64,000 nt of DNA from Aegilops tauschii subsp. strangulata (taxonomy: Eukaryota > Streptophyta > Magnoliopsida > Poales > Poaceae). The stretch is taken from assembly GCF_002575655.3 (NCBI RefSeq), contig NC_053036.3:650463387-650527386 (forward strand), written 5' to 3'. The notes below the pieces were generated by a model. It made no database searches, was not told where the DNA came from, and saw nothing but the letters and a program-made list of their open reading frames with translations. Shown here piece after piece: positions 32,113 through 43,930 of this stretch; the stretch's first letter is position 1; every line of letters begins with the position of its first letter. The position numbers were made by a program, and so were the translations under genes.

Positions 32113-34924
32113 GGGCGTTAAACGATAGCGCTTGTTGGGAGGCAACCCAATTTTATTTTTGTTCCTTGCTTTTTGTTCCTGTTTAGTAATAAATAATTCA
32201 TCTAGCCTGTGTTATGATTGTGTTTTTTATGTTTTAGTTAGTGTTTGTGCCAAGTAGAACCTTTGGGAAGACTTGGGGAAAGTCTTTGCGATCTTGCTGT
32301 AAAAAAATAGAAACTTTAGCCCTCACGAGATTTGCTGCCATTTTTTTACTGGAGAGTGCTATTAGGTCGATTATTTTTGCAGATGATTAATAGATAAACT
32401 CTTCACGTCCACCTATTTATTTAAGAATTTTTGGGTTCCAGAAGTATACGTTTATACAGATTACTACAGACTGTTCTGTTGTTGACAGATTCTGTTTTTC
32501 GTGTGTTGTTTGCTTATTTTGATGAATCTATGGCTAGTATCGGGGGGTATGAACCATAGAGAAGTTGGAATACAGTAGGTTTAACACCAATATAAATAAA
32601 GAATGAGTTCATTACAGTACCTTAAAGTGGTGGTTTGTTTTCTTATACTAACGGAGCTCATGAGATTTTTTATTGAATTTTGTGTTGTGAAGTTTTCAAG
32701 TTTTGGGTAAAGATTTGATGGATTATGGAATAAGGAGTGGCAAGAGCCTACGATTTTGGGATGCCTGAGGCACCCCAAGGTAAAATTCAAGGACAACCAA
32801 AAGCCTAAGCTTGGGGATGCCCCGGAAGGCATCCCCTCTTTTGTCTCCATCCATCGGTAACTTTACTTGAGGCTATATTTTTATTCACCACATGATATGT
32901 GTTTTGCTTGGAGCGTCTTGTATGATTTGAGTCTGTGATTTTTAGTTTACCACAATCATCCTTGCTGTACACAACTTTTGGGAGAGACACACATGAATCA
33001 GAATTTATTAGAATACTCTATGCGCTTCACTTATATCTTTTGAGCTAGATAGTTTTGCTCTAGTGCTTCACTTATATTTTTTAGAGCATGGTGGTGGTTT
33101 TATTTTATAGAAATTATTGATCTCTCATGCTTCACTTACATTATTTTGAGAGTCCCTTAGAACAACATGGTAATTTGCTTTGGCTATAAAATTAGTCCTA
33201 ATATGATAGGCATCCAAGATGTGTATAATAAGAACTTTCATAAAAGTGCATTGAATACTAAGAGAAGTTTGATACTTGATGATTGTTTTGAGATATGAAG
33301 ATGGTAATATTAGAGTTGTGCTAGTTGAGTAATTGTGAAATTGAGAAATACTTGCGTTGAGGTTTGCAAGTCCCGTAGCATGCACGTATGGTAACCGTTG
33401 TGTGACAAATTTGAAACATGAGGTGTTCTTTGATTGGCATCCTTATGAGTGGCAGTCGGGGATGAGCGATGGTCTTTTCCCACCAATCTATCCCCCTAGG
33501 AGCATGCGCGTAATGCTTGGTTTTTGATGACTTGTAGATTTTTGCAATAAATATGTGAGTTGTTTATGACTAATGTTGAGTCCATAGATTAAACGCACTC
33601 TCACCTTTCCATCATTGCTAGCCTCTTCGGTACCGTGCATTGCCCTTTCTCACCTTGAGAGTTGGTGCAAACTTCGCCGGTGCATCCAACCCCCTTGATA
33701 TGATATGCTCTATCACACATAAACCCCCTTATATCTTCCTCAAAACAGCCACCATACCTACCTATTATGGCATTTCCATAGCCATTCCGAGATACATTGC
33801 CATGCAACTTTCCACCGTTCCGTTCATCATGCCACGCTTCATCATTGTCATATTGCCTTGCATGATCATGTAGTTGACATCGTATTTGTGGCAAAGCCAC
33901 CATGCATAATTTATCATACATGTCACTCTTGATTCATTGCCCTTCCCGCTACACCGCCGGAGGCATTCATATAGAGTCATATCTTGTTCTAGTATCGAGT
34001 TGTAATCATTGAGTTATAAATAAATAGAAGTGTGATGATCATCATTATTAGAGCATTGTCCCATGTGAGGAATTAAAAAAGAAGAAGAGAAAGGCCAAAA
34101 AAAAGAAGGCCAAAAAAAAGAAAAAGAGAGAAGGGGCAATGCTACTATCCTTTTTCCACACTTATGCTTCAAAGTAGCACCATGATCTTCATGATAGAGA
34201 GTCTCTCATTTTGTCACTTTCATATACTAGTGGGAATTTTTCATTATAGAACTTGGCTTGTATATTCCAACAATGGGCTTCCTCAAATGCCGTAAGTCTT
34301 CCTGAGCAAGCAAGTTGGATGCACACCCACTTAGTTTCTTTTGTTAAGCTTTCATACATTTATAGCTCTAGTGCATCCGTTGCATGGCAATCCCTACTCC
34401 TTGCATTGACATCAATTGATGGGCATCTCCATAGCCCGTTGATTAGCCGCGTCGATGTGAGACTTTCTCCCTTTTTGTCTTCTCCACACAACCCCCATCA
34501 TCATATTCTATTCCACCCATAGTGCTATGTCCATGGCTCACGCTCATGCATCGCGTGAAAGTTGAAAAAAGTTTGAGATTACTAAAGTATGAAACAATTG
34601 CTTGGCTTGTCATCGGGGTTGTGCATGATGAGAACATTTTTGTGTGACAAAAATGAAGCATAGCCAAACTATATGATTTTGTAGGGATAAGCTTTCTCTG
34701 GCCATGTTATTTTGAGAAGACATAATTGCTTAGTTAGTATGCTTGAAGTATTATTATTTTTATGTCAATATTAAACTTTTATCTTGAATCTTTCGGATCT
34801 GAACATTCATGCCACAATAAAGAAAATTACATTGAGAATTATGCTAGGTAGCATTCCACATCAAAAATTCCGTTTTTACCATTTACCTACTCAAGGACGA
34901 ATAGGAATTAAGCTTGCGGATGCT
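32113..34924 (+). other. Non-coding interior of the Sabrina-like element (copy 2)
   Basis: Counterpart of 9119-11958 with scattered substitutions and no enzyme-coding signature. Ends in the polypurine tract at 34907-34924. Confidence 0.6.
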
Positions 34925-37540
34925 TGATACGTCTCCAACGTATCTATAATTTTTGATTGTTCCATGCTATTATATTATCTGTTTTGGATGTTTAATGGGC
35001 TTTACTATGCACTTTTATATTATTTTTGGGACTAACCTACTAACCATAGGCCCAATGCAAATTGCTGTTTTTTTGCCTATTTCAGTGTTCTGCAGAAAAG
35101 GAATATCAAACGGAATCCAAACGGAATGAAACCTTCGGGAGAGTTATTTTTGGAACAAACGCAATCCAGGAGACTTGGAGTGGACGTCAAGGAAGCAACG
35201 AGGCGGCCACGAGGCAGGGAGGCGCACCCAGGGGGGCAGGCGCGCCCCCCACCCTCATGGGCCCCTCGTGGCTCCCCTGACCTAGTTCTTTCGCCTATAT
35301 ATACTCATATACCCTAAAAACGTCCGAGAGCACCACAAAACCCTATTTCCACCGCTGCAACCTTCTGTACCCATGAGATCCCATCTTGGGGCCTTTTCCG
35401 GCGCTCCGCCGGAGGGGGAATCGATCATGGAGGGCTTCTACATCAACACCATAGCCTCTCCGATGATGTGTGAGTAGTTTACCACATACCTTTGGGTCCA
35501 TAGTTATTAGCTAGATGGCTTCTTCTCTCTCTTTGGATCTCAATACAAAGTTCTCCTCGATTCTCTTGGAGATCCATTTGATGTAATTCTTTTTGCGGTG
35601 TGTTTGTCGAGATCCAATGAATTGTGGGTTTATGATCAAGATTATCTATGAATAATATTTGGTTCTTCTCTGAATTCTTATATGTATGATTTGATATCTT
35701 TGCATGTCTCTTCGAATTATCAGTTTGGTTTGGCCTACTAGATTGATCTTTCTTACAATGGGAGAAGTGCTTAGCTTTGGGTTCAATCTTGCGGTGTCCT
35801 TTCCCAGTGACAGCAGGGGCAGCAAGGCACGTATTGTATTGTTGCCATCGAGGATAAAAATATGGGGTTTATATCATATTGCTTGAGTTTATCCCTCTAC
35901 ATCATGTCATCTTGCCTAATGCGTTACTCTGTTCTTATGAACTTAATACTCTAGATGCATGCTGAACAGCGGTCGATGTGTGGAGTAATAGTAGTAGATG
36001 CAGAATCGTTTCGTACTACTTGTCGCGGACGTGATGCCTATATACATGATCATGCCTATATATTCTCATAACTATGCGCTTTTCTATCAATTGCTCGACA
36101 GTAATTTGTTCACCCACCATAAATTATGCTATCTTGAGAGAAGCCACCAGTGAAACCTATGGCCCCCGGGTCTGTCTTCCATCATATTATTTTCCTATCA
36201 ATTCGCTATTTCTGCCATCTTTTATTTTGCAATCTTTACTTTCCAATCTATATCATAAAAATACCAAAAATATTTATCTTATTCACTGCTGGAATCAGCT
36301 TCTTTGCCGTCCGAAGGCATGGATCACGGACGGCAAACGTCTTTGCCGTCCGCCAGCAGACGGCAAACTGTCCATCTGAACACGTGCCAGCAAAGGCCTT
36401 CTTTGCCGTCCGCTTCCAGTAAGCGGACGACAAAGGATTTTGCCGTCACGGCAAAGACAACGAACGGCAGTGCGGTGGCGTGAGAGCCGTTAGGGGGTTA
36501 ACGGCGCTCTTTGCCGTCTGCCAGCGGACGGCAAAGAGTCAAAGCTCTTTGCCGTCCGCTGACAGACGGCAAAGAGATCAGCTAGGCAGTGCTGGGAAGC
36601 TGCCACGTGGCCAGCTATGCCGCCCGCTGGCAGACGGCAAAGTTATTTGAATCTTTGCCGTCCGCCAGCAGACGGCAAAGTGACCAAATAGGCAGCCAGT
36701 GTTCCCAGGTTTTACAGGTAGCTGCCACGTGTCCTCTTTGCCATCTGCTAGCGGATGGCAAAGGTCTTTGCCGTCAGCTAGCAGACGGCAAAGAGGCTAC
36801 ATATCCCCTGTTTTTATTTGAATCCATTTAATTTCACAGGAATTCACACACAGATATACATTTTTTTTCACATGCACATCAGACATATGATGTATCCAAC
36901 ACATAGCTCCATCCATGACACATACATACATAATAAGAAACAGAGTTCCATCCATACATATTACAGTAACATCACAATGTTCATCCAACACATTGTTCCA
37001 TGCATCCATATAACAAGTTCCACATTTTTCATCGATACAAACGAAAAAAAGAAAAGGGAAACAAGCACTCCATCCATGCAAGCTTCCATATAGTGAATTA
37101 AATCTGCAAAATGGGAAACAAGAAAGTTAGAAGAAGAAGACTAGAATCGGAAGAAGAAGAAGATAATGAAGAAGAAGAAGAAGTAAGCATACTTAGGTAA
37201 AATGGAGCTAACCTAGCTAATTGTGCCATTTTTGAGTGAACTAAGCATATTATGCCATTTTATAGATATAACTTAGAGCTAACTTCATTTTGGAGAAAAG
37301 AAGAAAACTAGAAGAAGAACTTCTTTTTTTCTTCTTCTTCTTTTCTTCCTATTCCTTCTTTTTTTCCTCTTCCTGGATTTTCTTCATCTTATTATGTCAT
37401 TTGTGGACTACATAGGCTAAATTATGTCATAAATGGACTAAATAGGCTAAATAAGAAGAAAAATGCCATTTTTGAGCTTACCTAGCTAATTATGCCATTT
37501 TTGACCTAACTAAGCATATTATGAGATATAACTTAGAGCT

Positions 37541-37620
37541 TACTTCTTCTTCTTCTTCTTCTTCTTTTCTTCTTCTTCTTCTTCTTCTTCTTCTTCTTCT
37601 TCTTCTTCTTTTCTTCCTAT
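37541..37620. repeat. (TTC)n tract inside the CACTA (copy 2)
   Basis: Shorter counterpart of the tract at 14635-14770 in copy 1. Neighbouring GAA arms present in copy 1 are absent here. Confidence 0.75.
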
Positions 37621-38062
37621 TCCTTCTTTTCTTCCTCTTCCTTGATTTTCTTCATCTTATTATGTCATTTGTTGACTAAATAGGCTAAATTATGTCATAA
37701 ATGGACTAAATAGGCTAAATAAGAAAAAAAATGCCATTTTTGAGATTACCTAGCTAATTATGCCATTTTTGACCTAACTAAGCATATTATGCCATCTTCT
37801 TCTTCTTCTTTTCTTCTTATTCCTTCTTTCCTTCCTCTTCCTTGATTTTCTTCATCTTATTATGTCATTTGTGGACTAAATAGGCTAAATTATGTCATAA
37901 ATGGACTAAACACGCTAATTAAGAAGAAAAATACCGTTATCACGGAGGTGTAGGAATGGTCGGGGCTGCGCCAGTGCCAGACAAAGGTGAAGGACCGGTC
38001 GGGGTTCCAGCATTGGCAGAAGGAGTGGTCGATGCTTGTCGGGAGCCATGCTGCACCAATGA

Positions 38063-40917
38063 TCATTTCCCATAATGTCTCGTTAGCAAGTTCGCAAACT
38101 GAAATGTGAATAGTAGTAAGCAACGACCATTCAAATCAAACTCACCGTGGTCGCCGGAGCAATCTGGGGCATCGGCGGAGGGGCCTGACCTTTTTCTCGC
38201 ACAAGCTCTGCACATTTGGTTCTCACGAGTCAGTCATATTAGATAGTAATGCGAACATTACGTGCATGATTGGGCTAATATGCACGAGATACATCCCACG
38301 ATGACCTCGTATAGGGCCCGGTTAGCGCTGTCGTTCTGGTTCCTCTCCTCCTCCAACAGCTTAGCCGTCCTCTCCTCCATCTCCCTCTCCCTCTCGCCCG
38401 CCTCCCTTTGTGCCTCCCTTTTTGCCTCCTCCACAAGCTCCTTCGTCTTCAATCTCTCTTTCTCAACAATTGCCTGCAACACACCACTCCTCGTTAGCAT
38501 TGTAATCATCGACGGACGCACACACAATGTAATGGAGGAAAGGTGAGAGAGTCTGTATAACTAACCGCCGTGGCGATCTCCGTGGGCTGTGCACGAGGCG
38601 TTATCTCAGGATCAGAGCTACTCAGGTGCTTCTTGATCTGCGGGAGAGTCTTAGGACAACGTATCAGTCCATCACCAATGGCTAGAGAGCCATGGGACCT
38701 CCCGCCACCAGATATCATCACCAGCTCTGTATCAAAAGGATCATGGCTCCGGTTAAAGTCCTCCCCTTTCCTCGCCTTCCCCTCGTGTCTGTACTTCACA
38801 AGCTTGTGGTGGGAGGTCTTGTTGGTGAAGCTCTCTGGATCATCTAGGTCAGACTCCGTGAATGGCTTGGCCTTCTTGTACGGGACCATATGGGCCATGC
38901 CATAGAGGTCAAATAGACCTGGCACAGCCTTCTTATGGTGGTCCGCCTGACAGAGAGGAACAAAATATTAGTTAAGGGCTCAAGCTAGCATGGAGAATGA
39001 TATTGCTATGTAAATAGGTCATTTTGGAGCTAAGAAAGGTTATTATGTCATTTTCGAGGAAAATAAGCTAAGTTTAGGTCATTTTCGAGGTAACCAAGAT
39101 TATTATGCCATTTTGACCAAAGTATGCTAATTATGTCATTATTGAGCTATCCAAGGTTATTATGTCATTTTAGAGCTAACTATAGCATATTTAGGCATTC
39201 TATAGAGCTATTTAAGGTTATTATGTCATTTTAGAGCTAATTATGTCATGAATGAACTAGCTAAGATTAGTTTAGGTCGTTATTGAGCTATCAAAGGTAG
39301 TTATGCCATTTTTTAACCGACTAAAGCATATTAAGTCATTTTATAGAGCTATCTAAGGTTATTATGTCATTTTAGAGCTAAATATGTCATAAATGAACTA
39401 TCTAGCATGAAGAATGAATTGCATGAATCATGTAGCAAACCACATACCCAGTTCTCCCCGTACTCAAACAGGTTGGAGCTCCCTTGATGGTGTGGCACAC
39501 CTTCCATTTGGTCGCGCTTATCCTTGGCCCTTTGGTATTCGACTTTCCATTGGGCAGAGCACCACGCATCCACCAACGCCTCCCAACAGTCCATCTTATC
39601 CACACACCATCTCGGGGCACCTAAGTGAGTCAAGAGAAATTTCAGCGCTACGCCTACGAATCAAATCAAGAAAACTAAGTTCAAGGCCTTAAGAATAGGT
39701 AATTACCTGCATGTACTTCTCCTTACTCAGAAACTTGCCACGACACTTCTGCTTGCCCCTCCTAATACCCTTCGAGGCGTAGTAGTCTCGAACGGCCTGC
39801 ACCCGAGCCTCGTGCCTTAAGTTCTGAAGTAGGCGCTTGCACTCGTTTTCGACAAGCATACACGCGGCCTCCTGATCTTCCTCTGAAACCCTGTAGAAGG
39901 TCCGCAATCAAACAAGACAACACTGATTAGTACAATCACTAGGTAGTGTTGATTTTTAATTCCGTAAAGGAGAAATTACCCAAAACCGACGGAACACAAT
40001 GTCGGCCACCGTCTCGCACAAGACACCGTCGACCCTCTCCTCCGGCGGGGCCGGGGCAACCGAGTACAGCTCCCAGGTCAGTGCTAGCTGTGGAGCCTGA
40101 CCCTCACCGGGCAACGTGACCCACCCAGGGAAGTGCTGCCGGCAAAGCACACCAAGGACCTGCTTGGGCCTACGGGAACCACGGGGGCGTACCCAGCCCC
40201 TGCAGTATGACAAGGCCAACGCATTAGATATTAATTTGAAGGAACATGAAGGCAAAAGGTTAAAAAATAGTAAATGCACTTACTTCAACCCTTTAGGCGC
40301 AATAAACCACCTCTGGTCGGGGGTCGTCGGCACGGGCGGGAGCTTTGTACAACCACGCTTGTAGACCTTCTTGCCCTTCTCAACCAGCTCGTCGTCGCTG
40401 TAGCTATCATCTGAAAAGGTGTCCTCGCTACCATCCTCCGAGCCACTAGCCTCCGGAGTCTCGTGGGACGAAGACCCCATGACCGGAGTCTTCTAGGACG
40501 AAGACCCCGTGACCGGAGTCTTCTGGGACGAAGACTCTGGGACCGGACTCACGTGGGGCGAAGGATCGGCGACCCGAGTCTAGTCGGGGGAAGGATCAGC
40601 GACCGGAGGCTCATGGACCGGAGTCCGAGACGGGTCCACGTCAGACGGAGCACTCCTGTGGTCGGGTGAATCAGCTGAGGGTGGCGGCGAGGAAGGCGTA
40701 ACAACCTTCCTACCTCTCCCGCTGCCACGTCCACCTCTAGCAGGCTTCTTCGTCCTCCCCCGACCTCTCCCAGCCGAAGAAGAAGCGCCCGCCGCAGTTG
40801 TCTGCATACTGTCTAGCAGCGCTCTCCGGAGGGGCTGGGATGGAATAATGGAACCACCCCCCCCCCCCCAGTAACGCTCGCAGGAGGATCGGGGCGCTCT
40901 GTACCCTTGCCCACCAT
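38063..40917 (-). pseudogene. TnpA-like (Ptta/En-Spm family) gene of the CACTA element, copy 2
   Basis: Same exon plan as the copy at 15348-18166, with ATG at 40917-40915. The Glu/Arg-rich coiled coil and the KYRHEGKARKGEDF core are intact, and the Arg codon at 39788-39790 that is a stop in copy 1 is CGA here. Its own lesions are an expanded C run at about 40855-40870 that shifts the N-terminal frame, a TAG at 40580-40582 and a TAG at 40493-40495. The last lies by a short extra repeat of the gacgaagaccccgtgaccgg type. The two copies therefore decayed separately after the duplication. Confidence 0.7.
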
Positions 40918-41036
40918 CCTGTCAGCACCTGCAATGACAAAAAGTAAACGAAATTAGTACAACATAAAAAATTTGGATACCTGACATGAACATAATAATA
41001 TGTATATAATTTAACACCCGATCAACACAAATATAT

Positions 41037-41290
41037 ATGGGGTCGGGGTGTGGTGTCAGGGTGTCGGGGGTCGGGGTGTCGTGCCGAGGTGTCGGGGTGT
41101 CGGGTGTTGGGGTGTGGGTCGGGGTGTCGTGCCGAGGTGTCGGGGTCGGGGTGTGGGTCGGGGTGTGGTGTCAGGGTGTCGGTTGGTCGAGGGTCGGGGT
41201 CGGGGTCGGGTGTCAGGGTGTCGGGGGTCGGGGTCGGGGTGTCGTGCCGAGGTGTCGGGGTGTCGGGTGTTGGGGGTCGGGTCGGGGTCT
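41037..41290. repeat. G-rich minisatellite (copy 2)
   Basis: Counterpart of 18286-18552 with a different number and order of units and the same G-quadruplex-prone plus strand. Confidence 0.8.
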
Positions 41291-41317
41291 CTTCTCTCCT
41301 CCTCTTCTTCTTCCTCT

Positions 41318-41349
<32 letters not shown>

Positions 41350-41480
41350 TTCTTCTTCTTCTCCTCCTCCTTCTTCTTCTCCTTCTTCTACTTCTCCTTC
41401 TTCTTCTTCTTCTTCTCCTTCTTCTTCTTCTCCTGCTTCTTCTTCTCCTTCTTCTTCTTCTCCTTCTTCCTCTTCTTAAA
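41291..41480. repeat. (TTC)n/(TCC)n tract (copy 2)
   Basis: Interrupted TTC triplets corresponding to the tract at 18553-18779. The duplication endpoint lies somewhere inside it. Beyond 41480 the CACTA continues with sequence not found in copy 1. Confidence 0.8.
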
Positions 41481-41729
41481 CCTAGCACTAATTAACCTCA
41501 AACAAAACAGGAAAAAACTACACCTAAACCTAGCTATTCTTCTTCTCCTCTTCTTCTAATTATTCTTAGTTTTTTTCATGACTAAACATAAACCTAAGAC
41601 CAAACTAAAAGTAATCTAAACTAAACTAAATTAAGAATCAAACTAACAGTAATCTAAACTAAACTAAATCTAAAACAAAACTAAAAGTAATCTAAACTAA
41701 AAAACAGAAAAAACAAAAAAAGGAGAAGA

Positions 41730-42190
41730 GGGGTGCGGCCGGGGCTCACCTGCGGCAGGCCCAGGGGCGCTGGACAGGCGAAGGGGGCGTCGGGCGGTGG
41801 TGGCGACGGGGCCGCAGGGCTTCGGGGCGGCGGGGTGGCGCTGGCCGGGTGGAGGGGCGACGGGCGGTGGTGCCGACGAGGCCGCAGGGCTCCGGGGCGG
41901 CAGGGTGGTGCTGCGGCGGGGGGGGGGGGGGGGGCGGCGCTGGCCGAGCGGAGGGGGCGCCGGGCGGTGGCGGCTCCGGGGCCGCAGGGCTCCGGGGCGG
42001 CGGGGTGGTGCTGTGGCGGGGTGGGGTGGCGGCAGCGTCCGGGCGGCGGCGGTGTTCGATGGTCGCGTTGCGGGCGCAGGCGCGGTTGAGTTGGGGGCGC
42101 GGGCGCGGTTGAGTTTGGGAGAGAGGGGAGAGAGAGGGGGGTGGGGCTGGAGAGACAAAGAGCGAGCATAGGAGGGGGAGACGGCCGTTA
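41730..42190. repeat. GC-rich degenerate tandem repeats near the CACTA right end
   Basis: Units containing gccgcagggctccggggcgg recur near 41810, 41880 and 41979, separated by 70-100 bp and including a G run at 41921-41934. Proline/alanine-rich frames on the minus strand span the repeats in all three frames, so none is favoured. It may be the promoter/leader side of the element. Confidence 0.55.
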
Positions 42191-42195
42191 GCTGG

Positions 42196-42481
42196 GCCAT
42201 TTCTTTGCCGTCCGTCGTCCGCCAGCGGACGGCAAAGGTCCATAAGGCAGACGGCAAAGACCAGGCGGACGACAAAGAAGCTGACCTAGCCACGCCGTGC
42301 CCTGTGGGGCCCACCTGGCCCTTTGCCGTCTGCCTTCTAGCTCTTTGCCGTCAGCCAGCTGACGACAAAAAAAAGCGGATGGCAAATAGACTTTTTGCCA
42401 TCTGCCCATTCTTTGCCGTCCGCTTTGTGGAAGCGGACGGCAAAGAGTTGGCAGACGGCAGATTACCAGATTCTGGTAGTG
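42196..42481. repeat. CACTA subterminal repeats (right)
   Basis: Direct and inverted TTTGCCGTCYGC units up to the terminal GGTAGTG, mirror counterpart of the left array. Present only here because copy 1 is truncated. Confidence 0.75.
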
Positions 42482-42717
42482 ATTATCTCTATCAGATCTC
42501 ACTTTTGCAAGTGGCCGTGAAGGGATTGACAACCCCTTTATCGCATTGGTTGCAATGTTCTTATTTGTTTGTGTAGGTACGAGGCGAGTTGCGTGTAACC
42601 TCCTACTGGATTGATACCTTGGTTCTAAAAAACTGAGGGAAATACTTACGCTGCTTTGCTGCATCACCCTTTCCTCTTCAAGGAAAAACCAACGCATGCT
42701 CAAGAGGTAGCAGACTT

Positions 42718-42970
42718 CAGATGGGATCGCGGAAGAACATAGACTTTCGGCAGCGAAATGATTGTTTCGGGTCTCGCTCTGGGGTTTTTGAAATATTTTG
42801 AAATTTATAGTGCTGAATTTAGGTCAAACGGAGCCACAAGGGGGCACGGTGTGCCTACTCCCCTAGGCGCGTCGTGCTGCCTTGTCATCTACTCATCTGG
42901 CTTCTGGACTCCCCCTGAAGCTTCCTTGTTCTCGTTTGGTCCAGAAAAAATCATCAAAAAATTTCGTCTT
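42718..42970 (-). mobile_element. Old LTR, right remainder
   Basis: It continues the old LTR after the Sabrina-like insertion: GACTT then cagatgggatcgcggaag, a string typical of the same LTR class. The join to the next LTR copy lies near 42971. Confidence 0.55.
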
Positions 42971-43756
42971 TTCAATCCCCTTGTACTCGTTAATTGTAAG
43001 CATTAATTTTGATAGTGGTAGATATATAAATTGTAAAAGAAAATAAAAGATAATAAATTACAGCGAGCATTTTAGGGTTTAAGAACATAGCAAGCTGTGG
43101 GTATACTAATTATTGTTGGGCAAATAATAGAAAAGCGAATAATTATGATGTTATTCATGACATAATCAGTACATAGGTATTACGTCCATGACAAGTAGAC
43201 CGTTAAACTTAATAACACCTACTATTATTACTCCACTTCAAGAGCGCTTCTATGTTTGCCTCTCTACGTATTAAGTTCATAACAAACCGAGTAATCCTTG
43301 AAGCATGATGACATAACGTAGAAAAAAAATAAGACCAACTAATATGATAGAACCCCGCCGTTTTATCCTTAGTAGCAAGAATAAAAATACGTGCCTCGCT
43401 ACCCTTCTGTCACGAGCCGAGGACACCACAAGATTGAACCTATTACTATGCACCATTTCCACTAAAGATCTACTCCCTCAGTCCCATAATATAAGAGCGT
43501 TTTTGACACTAGTGTAGTATAAAAACGCTCTTATGTTATGGGACAGAGGGGTAATCATCAACTTGGCCAAAGAAAACTCATAGATCGGAAAGCATTACAT
43601 AGCTATAACAATCACACATAATAAAGTTCAGAATATTACTCAAATACTTCCAATGAATAAACTGATCATAAATCCCAATTCATCGAATCCCAACAAACGC
43701 ATCGCAAAAGAAAATTACATCGAATAGAACTCCGAGGAGAACATTGTGTTGAAGAT

Positions 43757-43787
<31 letters not shown>

Positions 43788-43930
43788 CCATCTAGCTACT
43801 GCTATGGACTCGTCGGTCCTCTGGGGAACAACTCACACATCAACGAAGGTGCAACAAAGTTGATGTAGAGGCCCTCCATGATCGATTCCCCCTCCAGCAG
43901 AGTTGGCGAAGCCCTCGACTTCTTCCTGTA
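42971..43930 (-). mobile_element. Second, diverged LTR fragment of the same old family
   Basis: It aligns with 5262-6485 over almost its full length at roughly 80% by eye (for example the gtagatatataaattg, cttctatg and gaggccctccatgatcga strings) in the same orientation. It lacks the 316-bp MITE and carries a different 79-bp MITE, giving mutual empty sites. The right border near 43930 is not defined. Confidence 0.55.
43473..43551. mobile_element. Stowaway MITE, 79 bp
   Basis: Near-perfect inverted repeat: CTCCCTCAGTCCCATAATAT at the left pairs with the right end ...GGGACAGAGGGG. Flanked by TA (43471-43472 and 43552-43553). The homologous positions 5817-5822 and 21529-21534 are empty and hold a single TA. 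Confidence 0.9.

Larger units (their letters stand above)
18775..41480. repeat. Tandem duplication, copy 2 (with LINE insertion)
   Basis: This is the second copy of the block at 3059-18774, lengthened by the LINE at 24187-31413. Unlike copy 1, it continues past the (TTC)n tract into the true right end of the CACTA element and the rest of the 3' LTR, so its right flank is original. Its left edge is the new junction, joining (TTC)n to the last exon of the GRF gene. The exact end of homology inside (TTC)n (41290-41480) cannot be fixed. Confidence 0.9.
36284..42481 (-). mobile_element. Complete CACTA transposon (copy 2), 6198 bp
   Basis: Ends CACTGCTGGAATC at the left and, read inward on the minus strand, CACTACCAGAATC at the right (10 of 13 match). 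Target duplication ATT at 36281-36283 and 42482-42484. Both subterminal zones carry GCCGTCYGC arrays. It encodes a TnpA-like protein only, with no DDE transposase, and so would need a related autonomous element. Confidence 0.9.
22210..42712 (+). mobile_element. Sabrina-like LTR retrotransposon, complete outline (copy 2), with nested LINE and CACTA
   Basis: 5' LTR 22210-23796, interior 23797-34924 (including the LINE), and 3' LTR 34925-42712 (including the CACTA). Target duplication GACTT lies at 22205-22209 and 42713-42717. Removing the LINE with one 16-bp duplication, and the CACTA with one ATT, leaves an element of about 7.1 kb that carries only a gag-like frame. It sits inside an older LTR of a related family in the opposite orientation. 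Confidence 0.85.
34925..42712 (+). mobile_element. 3' LTR (copy 2) interrupted by the CACTA element
   Basis: The LTR starts TGATACGTCTCC at 34925 and ends GGTAGCA at 42712. The span is 7788 bp. Removing the 6198-bp CACTA and one ATT leaves 1587 bp, identical in length to the 5' LTRs. Flanked on the right by GACTT (42713-42717). Confidence 0.9.

Noticed and set aside
3059..41480. Duplication as pure assembly error
   Set aside because: Copy-private substitutions, separate stop codons and a LINE with target duplication in one copy make a simple assembly repeat unlikely, though read support was not available.
41681..42314. Pro/Ala-rich proteins on the minus strand and Gly-rich ones on the plus strand
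   Set aside because: All frames are open because of GC-rich tandem repeats. No splice plan or domain supports one.
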